A stretch of 64,000 bases of DNA from Holophagales bacterium. Its GTDB lineage: Bacteria > Acidobacteriota > Thermoanaerobaculia > UBA5066. Positions within the stretch are counted from its first letter, which is position 1. Each line of letters starts with the position of its first letter. The position numbers were made by a program, and so were the translations under genes. The stretch covers positions 124,001-188,000 of the forward strand of contig JADKBZ010000008.1 of assembly GCA_016714815.1 (NCBI GenBank), given 5' to 3'. Of the stretch, positions 45,821 through 54,665 are shown piece after piece. Under the pieces are notes generated by a model. The model had not been told where the DNA came from. It saw only the letters and a list, made by a program, of their open reading frames with translations, and did no database searches.

Positions 45821-47170
45821 CTAGAAGGCGAACTGGAGCCGGACCTGGAACTCGTCGAAGTCGTCGTTGACCTTGCCGCCGTAGGCCGACTTCGGCTTGG
45901 CGTACTCGTCGTTGTCGACGCGGGTCCAGTTCAGCATCACGCGGAAGCTCGTGTTCGGGTACCAGTTCGCTCCGAGCGTGAAGTTCTTCGCGCTGCCGCC
46001 CTTGGCCGCGTCCGTCGCGGTGAGGTCGTTCAGGTCGAGCGTGCTGTACCGCGCGAGGATTTCGTATGCCCCGCCCTTGCCGGGCGAGACCTTGTCGACG
46101 AGCCCTTCGCTGGCCGCGTACTTGCGCTTGCCGTTGATGACGTACGAGACCTGCCCGTACCAGCCGTCGAAGTCGTGGTCCAGGAGGGTCGGGTTGCCGT
46201 CCCGGCGCTTCACGCTCGTCCGCTGGTACTCGGCCTGCCAGGCGAAGGCGTCCCACACTCCGGCGAGCTCGCCGCCGTACTGCTGGACCCAGTCGGTCTG
46301 AGCGAACTTCGGGCTGTTGAGGAACTTCGCCTTGCTCGCCTTCGTGCACTCCGGGCGAGAGGAGAAGTCGACCTCGTAGACCAGCGGCACGCCGAAGTTC
46401 GTGGAGCCCGCGTCGGGCCTGCGCCAGTTCGTGGCGGCGCCGACGTGAATCGCACGCGTCTCGGAGACCATCACCGGCGCGAAGGTGCCGCGCGCGGCCC
46501 AGCCCCAGCCCTGGTCGATGCCGGTCGCGTCGACCGCGATCGTCTGGGCGAAGAGGTCGGCCTTCGCGGAGAAGCGGTCGCCGCCGTAGGAGTAGGCGAG
46601 GCCGAAGCGCCGGTCGGGGCCCCAGGAGTCGACGTAGGCGCGCTCGACGAACCAGATGTCCTTGGACGAGGTCAGGGTGTCCATGCCGAAGGGAACCTTG
46701 AAGTGGCCGGCCTGGATCTCGCTGTTCTTGAACCCCTGGTAGCCGATGTAGGCGTCCTTGATGTCGACCGCGTTCTCGGCGAAGTCGACGTCGAACTCGG
46801 AGACCCAGTCCTTGGCGATCCTCGCCTTGTAGCCGATCCGCACGCGCCGGATCGCGACGGCGCTCGCGAGCCGGTTCTCGTTCCCGGAAAACGCGACGCC
46901 GTCGACCTGAAGGCGCCCCGCGAGGCGGAAGCTGTTCGCGCCGTCGGCGCTGGTCCACTCGAGCTTGCCCTTGTCGGTGGAGGCGCGCAGGGTCGTCCCC
47001 TTCGCGGCCTTCGCCTTCTCTTCGTCGGCCGTCCGGGCCTTGTCCTTCTTGACGAGGCTCTCGACCCGCTTCTCGAGGTCGGCGATCCTCTCCGCATCCG
47101 ATTGCGCCAGCGCGCCGGCGGGGATCGCCAGCATCGCGACGATCAGCGGGGTTGCCAGGGATTTCTTCAT
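45821..47170 (-). CDS. Phosphate-selective porin (OprO/OprP family)
   Basis: 449 residues with a signal peptide (LIVAMLAIPAGALAQ). An N-terminal coiled coil (DAERIADLEKRVESLVKKDKA) follows, as in OprO/OprP trimers. The beta-barrel part has FRLAGRLQVDGVAF, RRVRIGYKARIAKDWVSEFDVDF, IGYQGFKNSEIQAGHFKVPFG and DIWFVERAYVD, which are core motifs of the family, and ends in VRLQFAF with the C-terminal Phe needed for outer-membrane assembly. It should form anion-selective channels for phosphate or pyrophosphate-like ions. GAGGAG lies six bases before the second ATG (MKKSL), which I use as start. It is third in an operon with a secreted pyrophosphatase. Confidence 0.92.
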   Translation of the reverse strand: MKKSLATPLIVAMLAIPAGALAQSDAERIADLEKRVESLVKKDKARTADEEKAKAAKGTTLRASTDKGKLEWTSADGANSFRLAGRLQVDGVAFSGNENRLASAVAIRRVRIGYKARIAKDWVSEFDVDFAENAVDIKDAYIGYQGFKNSEIQAGHFKVPFGMDTLTSSKDIWFVERAYVDSWGPDRRFGLAYSYGGDRFSAKADLFAQTIAVDATGIDQGWGWAARGTFAPVMVSETRAIHVGAATNWRRPDAGSTNFGVPLVYEVDFSSRPECTKASKAKFLNSPKFAQTDWVQQYGGELAGVWDAFAWQAEYQRTSVKRRDGNPTLLDHDFDGWYGQVSYVINGKRKYAASEGLVDKVSPGKGGAYEILARYSTLDLNDLTATDAAKGGSAKNFTLGANWYPNTSFRVMLNWTRVDNDEYAKPKSAYGGKVNDDFDEFQVRLQFAF

Positions 47171-47195
47171 CTGCATCTCCTCAAAGATAGTGGCG

Positions 47196-47969
47196 TCATT
47201 CGCCGATGTTCTTCGCGAGGGGCCAGCGGTAGAGGTAGGGGTTTCCCTTCTCGTCGAGGGGGCGCCGGTCGGCGTCGGTCACGACGGAGTTCTCGAAGTC
47301 GAGAACGCTGTCGCCGATCAGCTTGATCGCCGCGGCGCGGCCCCTGAACCCAGGGGAACTGAGGACGAGCTTTCCGTCCTTGTCGTAGCCCTTGTAGGAG
47401 GTGAACCAGGTCTGCACGATCGACGTGACGCCGGGGAACTTCCTGTTCAGGTCGTCGATGCTGCTGACCTTCGCGAACGGCCCGGACTGCATGACGGCGA
47501 CGACCTTGTCGTCCACCTCGCCGCCGTCGACGAGGGTCAGGATTCCGATGGCCCGCGCCTTCACGACCGAGCCGGTCGGCATCGCCGGCCCGAGGAGGAT
47601 CACGTCGAGCGGATCGCCGTCGCCCCCCTTCGCCTTGGAGAGGATGGAGCGGGGAATGAGGCCGTAGTTGCACGGGTAGTTCAGGTACTGGACGAAGCGG
47701 GGCTTCCCGTTCTTCTGCTCCAGCACGATCATCCCGGTGTTCTTGTCGGTCTCGTACTTGGCGGTCGTCCCGGCGGAGATCTCGACGACGACGTTGATCG
47801 TCCCGTCGAGGTTGAGCGGGTCGTAGTCGGTGAGGAAGTTGGCGTCCCCCTTCAGAACCGAGACGAAGGGGGTGACCGGACCGTCGGCCGCGAGGGCCGG
47901 TGCGAGGGCGGCGGTCCCGAGAACGAGGGCCAGCCCGAGGACGAGCGTGGCGAGCGGCGTCTTCTTCAT
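47196..47969 (-). CDS. Secreted family I inorganic pyrophosphatase
   Basis: 257 residues. It carries a classic signal peptide (KKTPLATLVLGLALVLGTAALAPALAAD, in part), so it acts outside the cytoplasm, which is rare for this family. The catalytic core is present: KYETDKNTGMIVLEQ, YPCNYGLIPRS, the signature GGDGDPLDVILLG and GGEVDDKVVAVM. It would split pyrophosphate in the periplasm into phosphate. The cytosolic enzyme is at 11186. Its genes flank a phosphate porin (26-base gap) and a large secreted protein (40-base gap), with a sigma-54 promoter ahead of the latter. Confidence 0.93.
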   Translation of the reverse strand: MKKTPLATLVLGLALVLGTAALAPALAADGPVTPFVSVLKGDANFLTDYDPLNLDGTINVVVEISAGTTAKYETDKNTGMIVLEQKNGKPRFVQYLNYPCNYGLIPRSILSKAKGGDGDPLDVILLGPAMPTGSVVKARAIGILTLVDGGEVDDKVVAVMQSGPFAKVSSIDDLNRKFPGVTSIVQTWFTSYKGYDKDGKLVLSSPGFRGRAAAIKLIGDSVLDFENSVVTDADRRPLDEKGNPYLYRWPLAKNIGE

Positions 47970-48009
47970 GGTCTGTCGGCTCCTTGTCCTGGCTTCACGC
48001 ATCGACCGC

Positions 48010-49764
48010 TCAGGACGGATCGTCGTTGTGCGCCGCCTTGGCCTTCTTCGGCTTGGCGGGTTCAGCCGGAGCGGCGGGGGCGGCGGCCGGCTTGTCGGCC
48101 TTCGGCGCCTCGGCCACGACGACGGGTGCGGCCGCGATCGGCGGGTCGGCCTTCAGGGTGGAGACCGCGCCCTGCATCACGACGACGTGGGGTCTGCTCT
48201 TCTTCTTCTCGTCGTCGTAGGCGAGGTTCGGGTTCTTCATCTGCTCCTCGCGGATGTCCGCGGGGGCGTACTCGAGGAGGTACATAACCGGTCCCCAGGC
48301 CACGCCTGCCGGGTCGACGACCTGGCGGACGAGGTTGGCGGCGTTGACGAGTTGCTGGGGCGTCCGGTCCTTGTTGTGCTTGCTGTAACGACCCGACTTG
48401 TTGTTGACGGTGTAGCTCTTCGACTCCTTGTCGTAGAGGATCTCGCCGCTGATCCGGCCGGGGCCGCCGGCGAGCGAGGAGACGTGCCCGAAGTTCTCGC
48501 GGGTCCCCGGCTTCCTCGTCGACTGGTCCTCGGGACGGAAGAACCCCTTCTCGTAGGTCCGGCCGAGCGGGTGGGCCGCCTCGGGGATGATCGTGACGCG
48601 CCCCTCGAGGTCGATGACCCAGTTGAACGGCGCCATCTTCACGTCGAGGATCGCGGGAAACTCTTTCGTGGCGACCTGCAGGTACGGGTTGATCAGGACC
48701 TTGCCGTCTCTGGTCGCCTCGTAGTGCTTGATGTAGGCCGGCTGGGAGGGGAGACCGTAGAGCTGGTCGAGCGGGTCCACGACAGGCCCGGCGGGCCCGG
48801 CCGAGACGACGATCGGCCGGTTCCAGACCTTGCGGACCTTCGAGCCGCCCCACTTCTCGCTCTCGGGCATCGCGATCGCCGCGAGGTCGCCGTGCAGGAC
48901 CTTGAGCAGGAACTGCTCTCCGGCCGCGTGGACCTGGGCGATGTCGTAGAAGTAGAGGTCGCCGTAGCCGTAGGAGAAGTCGTAGAGGTACGGGGTCCCG
49001 CCCTCCTTCTCGGCGAAGGCCTCCATCGAGACGCCGCAGGGGTCCGTCCCCGGCAGGACGACCGCGCCCGGCTTGACCCGGTACGTGTAGGCCTTCTTGC
49101 CGACGAACGCGGCGTCGGCGGGGAGGCCGAGGGTCATCAGCTCCGGCACGAACTTGCCGAAGTCGGCGAGATTCATCTTCCCGAGCTCGTCGACGCCGAC
49201 GGTGAAGGTCAGGCCCTTCTCGACGTACTCCCGGAGCTGGCCGCCGGGACCGATCCCGACGTTCCCCTCGGCCTCGATCTTGACCTTGGAGCCCCCCTTG
49301 ACGGCGAGCGGCGCGGCCATCGCGAGGCGGGCGTCCTCCTTCACGCACTTCACGTTGACGGCGACGGACGTGTCCGGCTTGCCGTCGACGAACTTGTTCG
49401 TGACGCGGATCTGGTAGCCGGCCTTGAAGAGCGCCTGCTCGGCGGTGTCGAGGTACTCCTTGGTGGCGAGCTCCAGCTTGAAGGGGCTCTTGTCCTTCTC
49501 GGTCATGGCGAAGCCGTTCTTGACGGCGGCCGCATTGACCTTCTTCCAGACGTCCTTGAAGGCGTCCTCGGGCTTCCCTTTCATCTTCGCGGGGTCGATC
49601 AGGAACTTGTATTCCCGCCCGCCGACGTCGTCGAGCACCGGCGCCCGGTACTTCGCGATGGTCTGAACGTAGAGCGGCCTGGCTTCCTCCGCGGCGACGG
49701 CGATGCCGGTGCAGCCGAGAAGAACGGCTGCGGCCAGCAGGCCCGAGACGACTTTCCTGTGCAT
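48010..49764 (-). CDS. Large secreted protein, possible CYTH-like domain, first gene of the phosphate operon
   Basis: 584 residues with a signal peptide (VVSGLLAAAVLLGCTGIAVAAEE; the Cys is in LLGC so a lipoprotein form is possible). Residues about 30-220 contain GGREYKFLIDP, TKEYLDTAEQALFKAGYQIRV, VAVNVKCVKED and KVKIEAEGNV, which recall CYTH strands and the 'YxDT...GxxIR' pattern; this is a suggestion only. The rest (about 230-540) has Tyr-rich segments such as LYDFSYGYGDLYFYDIAQ and ISGEILYDKESKSYTVNNKSGRYSKHNK. The tail is Ala/Pro/Lys-rich. I do not recognise the whole family. It heads the operon with the secreted pyrophosphatase and porin and has a sigma-54 promoter 107 bases upstream. 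Confidence 0.83.
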   Translation of the reverse strand: MHRKVVSGLLAAAVLLGCTGIAVAAEEARPLYVQTIAKYRAPVLDDVGGREYKFLIDPAKMKGKPEDAFKDVWKKVNAAAVKNGFAMTEKDKSPFKLELATKEYLDTAEQALFKAGYQIRVTNKFVDGKPDTSVAVNVKCVKEDARLAMAAPLAVKGGSKVKIEAEGNVGIGPGGQLREYVEKGLTFTVGVDELGKMNLADFGKFVPELMTLGLPADAAFVGKKAYTYRVKPGAVVLPGTDPCGVSMEAFAEKEGGTPYLYDFSYGYGDLYFYDIAQVHAAGEQFLLKVLHGDLAAIAMPESEKWGGSKVRKVWNRPIVVSAGPAGPVVDPLDQLYGLPSQPAYIKHYEATRDGKVLINPYLQVATKEFPAILDVKMAPFNWVIDLEGRVTIIPEAAHPLGRTYEKGFFRPEDQSTRKPGTRENFGHVSSLAGGPGRISGEILYDKESKSYTVNNKSGRYSKHNKDRTPQQLVNAANLVRQVVDPAGVAWGPVMYLLEYAPADIREEQMKNPNLAYDDEKKKSRPHVVVMQGAVSTLKADPPIAAAPVVVAEAPKADKPAAAPAAPAEPAKPKKAKAAHNDDPS

Positions 49765-49870
49765 TCCAATCCCTCCTCGCGACTCTCGCCCGGAATTCCG
49801 GGCGGACCCGGTCTCTCGCGGCTCCGGATGGCCTCGGGCCCCGGCCCCGCGCCGAATCGCCGGGGAGATT

Positions 49871-49885
49871 GCAATCGGCGAGCCA
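49871..49885 (-). promoter_or_regulatory. Sigma-54 promoter (-24/-12)
   Basis: On the minus strand TGGCTCG-CCGA-TTGCA, an excellent match to TGGCACG-N4-TTGCA. It directs transcription into the 48010-47196-45821 operon, predicted start about 95 bases before its ATG, and lies just downstream of an NtrC-type regulator gene. Confidence 0.8.
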
Positions 49886-49960
49886 CCTGCTGCATCGCAA
49901 CGAACCCGCTCAACAGACGCCTTTTGCGGCCCCTGCCGTTCGCACCCTCCGCCAGGAGGC

Positions 49961-49994
49961 GCGGAATCCCGCACACCGCAGTGCGGGGATCCGC
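49961..49994 (-). terminator. Inverted repeat after the NtrC regulator gene
   Basis: GCGGAATCCCGCAC and GTGCGGGGATCCGC, 14-bp arms with minor mismatches and a 6-base loop, starting right after the regulator stop codon. Probably a terminator. At about 95 bases upstream of the predicted sigma-54 start site it could equally be, or overlap, an activator-binding dyad. Confidence 0.55.
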
Positions 49995-51344
49995 TCAGTC
50001 CTTCCCGGTGCTGAGACCGAGGCTCTTCATCCGGTCGTAGAGCGTCCGCCGCGCCATCCCGAGGATGGCCGCCGCCTCCGTCACGTTCCCGCGCGTCTTC
50101 GCGAGAACGCGCTCGACGTGCATCCGCTCCATCTCCTTCATCGTCAGGAGCTGTCCGTCGCCGTGCGCCGGAAGCTGCGGAACCGGGTCGAGCCCGAGGC
50201 CGGCGGCGTCGAGGACGTCGCCCTTGACGAGGATCATCGATCGCTCGAGGACGTTCGCCAGCTCCCGGATGTTCCCGGGCCACGGGTAGCGCGCGAGGAG
50301 GGTCTCGGCGTCGGAAGTCAGGGCGGCGACGGGCCGGCCCATGCGGGAGCAGACGCTCCGGAGGATGTTCCGGGCCAGGACGAGGACGTCCTCCGGCCGT
50401 TCCCGGAGCGGCGGGATGCGAAGCGTGAGCGTGCTGATCCGGAAGAAGAGGTCGTCCCGGAATTTCTTGGCGCGCACCATCGCCTCGAGGTCGAGGTTCG
50501 TGCTCGCGATCAGCCGGATGTCGACGTGCCGGTCCCGCACGTCGCCGAGCCGCCGGAACGTCTTCTCCTCGAGGGCCTTCAGGAGCTTGGGCTGGATCGC
50601 GGGATCCATGTCCGCGATCTCGTCGAGGAAGACGATCCCGCGGTGGCCGACCTCGAGCATCCCGGGCTTCGGGTTCACCGCTCCGGTGAACGCGCCGCGC
50701 TCGTAGCCGAAGAGCTCCGACTCGAGGAGCTCGCGCGTCAGCCCCGCGCAATTGAGGTTGACGAACGTCTCCTCGCGGCGGGGGCCGTGCGCGTGGATCC
50801 AGCGCGCGAGGATCCCCTTCCCCGACCCGGTCTCCCCGAGGATCAGGACCGGGCTGTCCCACTCGAGCATCAGCGCGGCCTGCTCGTCGAGGCGGCGGAT
50901 CTGCGGGCTCGTGCCGACGAAGGGGTCGAGCATCCCCGGCTGGGTCCGGGCCACGACCTCCTGCCGCTTTCGGAGGCGCTGCTGCTGAAGGAGGCGGCGC
51001 AGGAGGACGAGGAGCGCCTTGGACTCGACGGGCTTCGTGAGGAACTGCTCGGCGCCGTCCTTGATCGCCTTGACCGCGAGGTCGATCGAGCCGTGGGCCG
51101 TGAGGATGACGAACGGGGTCTCCTCGCTCAGCTTCTTGATCTGAGGGAGGATGTCGAGCGACGTGCCGTCGGGCAGGCTGTAGTCGGCCACCACGATGTC
51201 GTGGCCGACGGCGCGGAAGCGCTCGAGCGCCTTCTGGCAGCTGTCCGCCTCGTCCACGTCGAGGCCGCTGGCGCGCAGGAAGGCGGCCATGCCGTGACGG
51301 ACGGCGGGGTCGTCCTCGATCAGGAGGATCTTCGGCTCAGCCAC
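49995..51344 (-). CDS. NtrC-family sigma-54 response regulator
   Basis: 449 residues, intact. The receiver has ILLIEDDPAVRHGM, phospho-Asp in IVVADYSLPDGTSLDIL and Lys in FLTKPVESK. The AAA+ domain shows Walker A LGETGSGKGILARWIH, the sigma-54 contact loop GAFTGA, Walker B GIVFLDEIADMDP, FRDDLFFRISTLTLRIPPLRER and WPGNIRELANVLERSM. The C-terminal Fis-type HTH reads VLAKTRGNVTEAAAILGMARRTLYDRMKSLGL. Its gene overlaps the kinase stop by eight bases. The strong -24/-12 promoter just downstream indicates that it activates the secreted phosphate operon. Confidence 0.95.
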   Translation of the reverse strand: MAEPKILLIEDDPAVRHGMAAFLRASGLDVDEADSCQKALERFRAVGHDIVVADYSLPDGTSLDILPQIKKLSEETPFVILTAHGSIDLAVKAIKDGAEQFLTKPVESKALLVLLRRLLQQQRLRKRQEVVARTQPGMLDPFVGTSPQIRRLDEQAALMLEWDSPVLILGETGSGKGILARWIHAHGPRREETFVNLNCAGLTRELLESELFGYERGAFTGAVNPKPGMLEVGHRGIVFLDEIADMDPAIQPKLLKALEEKTFRRLGDVRDRHVDIRLIASTNLDLEAMVRAKKFRDDLFFRISTLTLRIPPLRERPEDVLVLARNILRSVCSRMGRPVAALTSDAETLLARYPWPGNIRELANVLERSMILVKGDVLDAAGLGLDPVPQLPAHGDGQLLTMKEMERMHVERVLAKTRGNVTEAAAILGMARRTLYDRMKSLGLSTGKD

Positions 51345-53235
51345 GTCCCGCCTCCAGGGCCCCTGCCCGGCTCCGGGGAGCCGGAAGCCGGACCGTCACG
51401 CGCGCTCCTCCCTCGGGCCGGTTCGCCGCCTCGACGCTTCCGCCGTGCTCCTCGACGACCCGCTTGACGATGGAGAGACCGAGGCCGGTCCCCCCCTTGC
51501 GGCGCGTGAAGAAGGGCTCGAACGCGCGCGTGAGGGTCTCGGCGTCGAAGCCGGTCCCCGCGTCCGCCACGGTGAACGTCCACCAGTCGAATCCGTCCGC
51601 GAGGACCTTGCGAACGTCGACGCGGACGATGCCGCCCGGCGGGGAGTGCAGTAGGGCGTTCTCGAGGAGGTTCCGGAAGACCTGGTGCATCCGCCGCCCA
51701 TTCAGCGGCAGGAGGAGCGAGGGGTCCTCGAACTCGACGGTCACGCGGCACGACCTGTCCGACGCGAGCTTCTCGCAGGACCGCACGGTGTTCTCGACGA
51801 GGTCCCTCACGAGATGCGGCTCCGGGCTCAGCGTCCGCGGCTCGCCGTAGTCGCGGAGATCGTTCACGAGGCTGGCGATCCTCTCGGCGCTTTCCCGGAG
51901 AGCCGTGACGAAGGATCCGTACCGCGGCTCCTCCCCGAAGGTCGCCTCGAGCGCGTCGAGGTTGATGAAGATCCCGTACACGGGATTGCGGATCTCGTGG
52001 ACGACACCGCCGACGAGGGCACGAAGCGCCTCCTCGGCGCGGCGCCGCTCCGTAATGTCGGTGCACATTCCCGCCACCCGGGACGGCCGGCCCCCCGGAT
52101 CCCAGGCGACGACCTTGCCGGCGTCGAAGATCCAGATCCACTCCCCGTTTCTCGCCCTGAGCCTGTACTCGGCCTCGAGACGGGGAACCCGGCCCTCGAG
52201 GTGCGCGCTCATGGCCGACTCGAGCTGCCGGCGGTCGTCGGGATGGATCAGCTTCAGCCCGGCGTCGAACGAGTCGTCGATACCTCCCGGCGGCAGGCCG
52301 ATCATCCCGAACCACCGTGGGCTCCGGTAGACCCTGCCCGTGGCCAGATCCCAGTCCCAGAGCCCCTGCTGGGTTCCTTCGAGGGCGTGATTCAGCCGCT
52401 CCTCGCTTGCGCGCAGGGCCGAGAGCGCTTCCTTCAGGGCCGTGATGTCCCTGGAGATGCCGGCGATCCGGTGGATCCGTCCCCACTTGTTCCGGACGGG
52501 TGTCAGGCTCGTCTGGAAGGCCCGCACCTTCCCGGCGACGACGTGCTCCTCCTCGAACTGCAGGGGAAGCCCTTCTCCGAGGACACGCGCAAAGTGCGCG
52601 ACGAGCTGCCCCGCGCTCGGTCCCGCCAGACCTTCCTCGACGCTCCTTCCCGCCAGCTCCGAGCTCAGGAACCCGGCCCCGGCGTGCAGCGGCGGGTTCA
52701 CGGTTTCGAAGCCCATCCGGCCGTCCTCGCCGATTCCGACGACGTAGATCCAGTCGAAGACGTTCGGGACGACGGTGTCGAACGGGGGTTCCGGGCTCTC
52801 GGAGGCGGGGCCGGCGACCGTCTCGATCCTGGCCCCGGGAAGCGCCGCCATCCGCGCCCGGGCCCGCTCCAGCGCCGCGGGAAAGCTGGTGACGTCGGAG
52901 AACACCTCCTGGAAACCGGAGCGCAGCATCTCGAGCGCTTCCGCCGACCGGTGCCTCGGCACCCTCGCGAGCGCGGGCACTCCGGGGTGGCGGGCGCGGA
53001 AGGCCCGAACGCGCTCGGCGCGCCTGGCGTCTCCGCCCGTTCCGACGACGATGACGTCCCCGGGTCCGCACCGGCACTCCTCCAGCTCGGACTCGCTCCA
53101 GGCGCTGACGTCGACGACGAAAGGGGGGCGGCCCGACGATGCGGCGATCCTGCCCGCCAGCGCACGCGCCGTCCTCGGAGAAAGCCCCATCGCCGACAGC
53201 CGCCATTCGCCGACCAGCACTTCCGTCTCCGTCAT
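51337..53235 (-). CDS. Cytosolic PAS-containing sensor histidine kinase
   Basis: 632 residues without membrane segments. Residues about 1-150 are an unusual N-terminal region with a Rossmann-like look (PPFVVDVSAWSESELEECRCGPGDVIVVGTGG in part). A PAS-like unit then ends in HRIAGISRDITALKEALS, and a second PAS (GLWDWDLATGRVYRSPRWFGMIG to RVAGMCTDITERRRAEE) leads to a HisKA with phospho-His in VGGVVHEIRNPVYGIFIN. The HATPase has FRNLLENALLHSPPGG, DAGTGFD and GTGLGLSIVKRVVEEHGG. I start it at MTETEVLVGEW. Upstream frame-open codons lack a clear ribosome site. It phosphorylates the adjoining NtrC regulator; the signal is presumably internal. Confidence 0.93.
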   Translation of the reverse strand: MTETEVLVGEWRLSAMGLSPRTARALAGRIAASSGRPPFVVDVSAWSESELEECRCGPGDVIVVGTGGDARRAERVRAFRARHPGVPALARVPRHRSAEALEMLRSGFQEVFSDVTSFPAALERARARMAALPGARIETVAGPASESPEPPFDTVVPNVFDWIYVVGIGEDGRMGFETVNPPLHAGAGFLSSELAGRSVEEGLAGPSAGQLVAHFARVLGEGLPLQFEEEHVVAGKVRAFQTSLTPVRNKWGRIHRIAGISRDITALKEALSALRASEERLNHALEGTQQGLWDWDLATGRVYRSPRWFGMIGLPPGGIDDSFDAGLKLIHPDDRRQLESAMSAHLEGRVPRLEAEYRLRARNGEWIWIFDAGKVVAWDPGGRPSRVAGMCTDITERRRAEEALRALVGGVVHEIRNPVYGIFINLDALEATFGEEPRYGSFVTALRESAERIASLVNDLRDYGEPRTLSPEPHLVRDLVENTVRSCEKLASDRSCRVTVEFEDPSLLLPLNGRRMHQVFRNLLENALLHSPPGGIVRVDVRKVLADGFDWWTFTVADAGTGFDAETLTRAFEPFFTRRKGGTGLGLSIVKRVVEEHGGSVEAANRPEGGARVTVRLPAPRSRAGALEAGRG

Positions 53236-53367
53236 CGTTTCCCTCTCCGGTCTCCCGACCAGCGTTTCGGGAGATCCCGGAGAAAGCAATCTCCGGACCA
53301 TGCCCGGCGCGGGAGGAGCCGTCGTCGCGTCACGGTGCTGCGCCACCGGACCCGGCATCGTAGCCGG

Positions 53368-54570
53368 TCACCGCCGGCCGGGGCCTTCCTCCGGATCCTT
53401 CACGAGGCGAAATTCATCGAGAACCCGGCCGCTCCCCGCCTCCCGGGCCGTGAAACGCAGCTCTCGCCCGTCGATGTCGACCAGGCAGTGGTGAAACGCC
53501 GACGAGGAGGCCTCGGTCCAGCTGTTCCCGAGGACCTCGTGCGGCTTCCTGCGACCGCCGCCGCCGCCCCCCGTCATGACGTAACGGACGCCGCGGACCG
53601 TGGACCGTTCGAACGCGTGGTCGTGGCCCGAGAAGACCAGATCGACGCCATACCGCTCGAAGAGCGGAACGAGGGCCTCCCGCGATTCCAGGTTCGACCC
53701 GTGCCCGGAACCCGATTCGAAAGGGCCCCAGTGCATTGCGACGACCCGGAACACGACCCCGGCATCCGCCGCCAGGGATTCGAGCGTCCGGGCCAGCCAG
53801 AGGCCCTGCGTGCTGCCGGCCTCGACCGATTCGTTCGTGTCGAGCGCGACGAGAGCGAGCGGCCCCCGGCGGACGAGGTAGTACGTCGCCTCACCGGGCC
53901 CGTAAGGCGGGACGAAGAGCTCGACGAAGCGGAACCCGTTCCCGTCGTGATTCCCGAGGACGGGATGAATCGGGACAGAGCGCAGCAGGGGCCCCTCGAC
54001 ACGGAAGAACTCCTTCTCGACGTTGCCCTCGCGTTTTCCGGGACGAAGCGAGAGATCCCCCGTGTGCACAAGGAGGTCGGGGTTCTCCCGAATGATCTCC
54101 CCGACGATGCGGGCGTGGACGCCATCCGCACTGTGCGTGTCCCCGACGACGGCCAGCCGGATGCTCCGGGGCGCCTCCGGCGGCGTGCGAACCGGGATGG
54201 ACTCTCCCGCTGCCCCTTCCCCTTCGAGCCGATACCAATAGACGATTCCCGGCCGAAGCCCCGAGACGAGGACGGCGTGACGCGTCACCGGCTCCCCGCC
54301 GCCGATGAGCGTGGGACAGTCCCGCTCCCCGCCCCACCAGAGGCGCGTCGGAACGGGGCCGGACGTTTCCCAAAGGACCTGGAAGCGGTCTGGACCGACG
54401 TCTCCGACGTACGGTCCGATGACGATGGACTCACTCCTGCCGGAAACGGTCCTCGTCGCGCCGGACCGACAGCCTGCGGCCGGGAAGAGTAGGACCACGA
54501 CCGCAGCCAGAACGGCGATCGCGGTCCCCCGCTCCCCGAACGTCGGCCTCGCGCCCGGCCATCCCGACAC
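53368..54570 (-). CDS. Lipoprotein calcineurin-like phosphoesterase (purple acid phosphatase-like)
   Basis: 400 residues. The signal ends in a lipobox (LFPAAGC, Cys about 34). A FnIII-like N-terminal domain (about 45-130: FQVLWETSGPVPTRLWW to GLRPGIVYWYRLEG) precedes the metallophosphoesterase domain. The metal ligands are visible: VGDTHSADG, HTGDLSLR, LGNHDGNG, AMHWGPFES and FSGHDHAFERS. This domain order is that of purple acid phosphatase-like enzymes. It would cleave phosphoesters at the cell surface. It is the first minus-strand gene of the phosphate-related block, with its own promoter region facing the PD40 gene. Confidence 0.92.
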   Translation of the reverse strand: MSGWPGARPTFGERGTAIAVLAAVVVLLFPAAGCRSGATRTVSGRSESIVIGPYVGDVGPDRFQVLWETSGPVPTRLWWGGERDCPTLIGGGEPVTRHAVLVSGLRPGIVYWYRLEGEGAAGESIPVRTPPEAPRSIRLAVVGDTHSADGVHARIVGEIIRENPDLLVHTGDLSLRPGKREGNVEKEFFRVEGPLLRSVPIHPVLGNHDGNGFRFVELFVPPYGPGEATYYLVRRGPLALVALDTNESVEAGSTQGLWLARTLESLAADAGVVFRVVAMHWGPFESGSGHGSNLESREALVPLFERYGVDLVFSGHDHAFERSTVRGVRYVMTGGGGGGRRKPHEVLGNSWTEASSSAFHHCLVDIDGRELRFTAREAGSGRVLDEFRLVKDPEEGPGRR

Positions 54571-54665
54571 GTCGCCAGTCTCTCATCCCGCAACGCCGGC
54601 CCGATCCGCCCGATTGCCCCCCGCGACGACTGCCGCGCGGCGCTAAGATCCCCACCGAGACGCTG

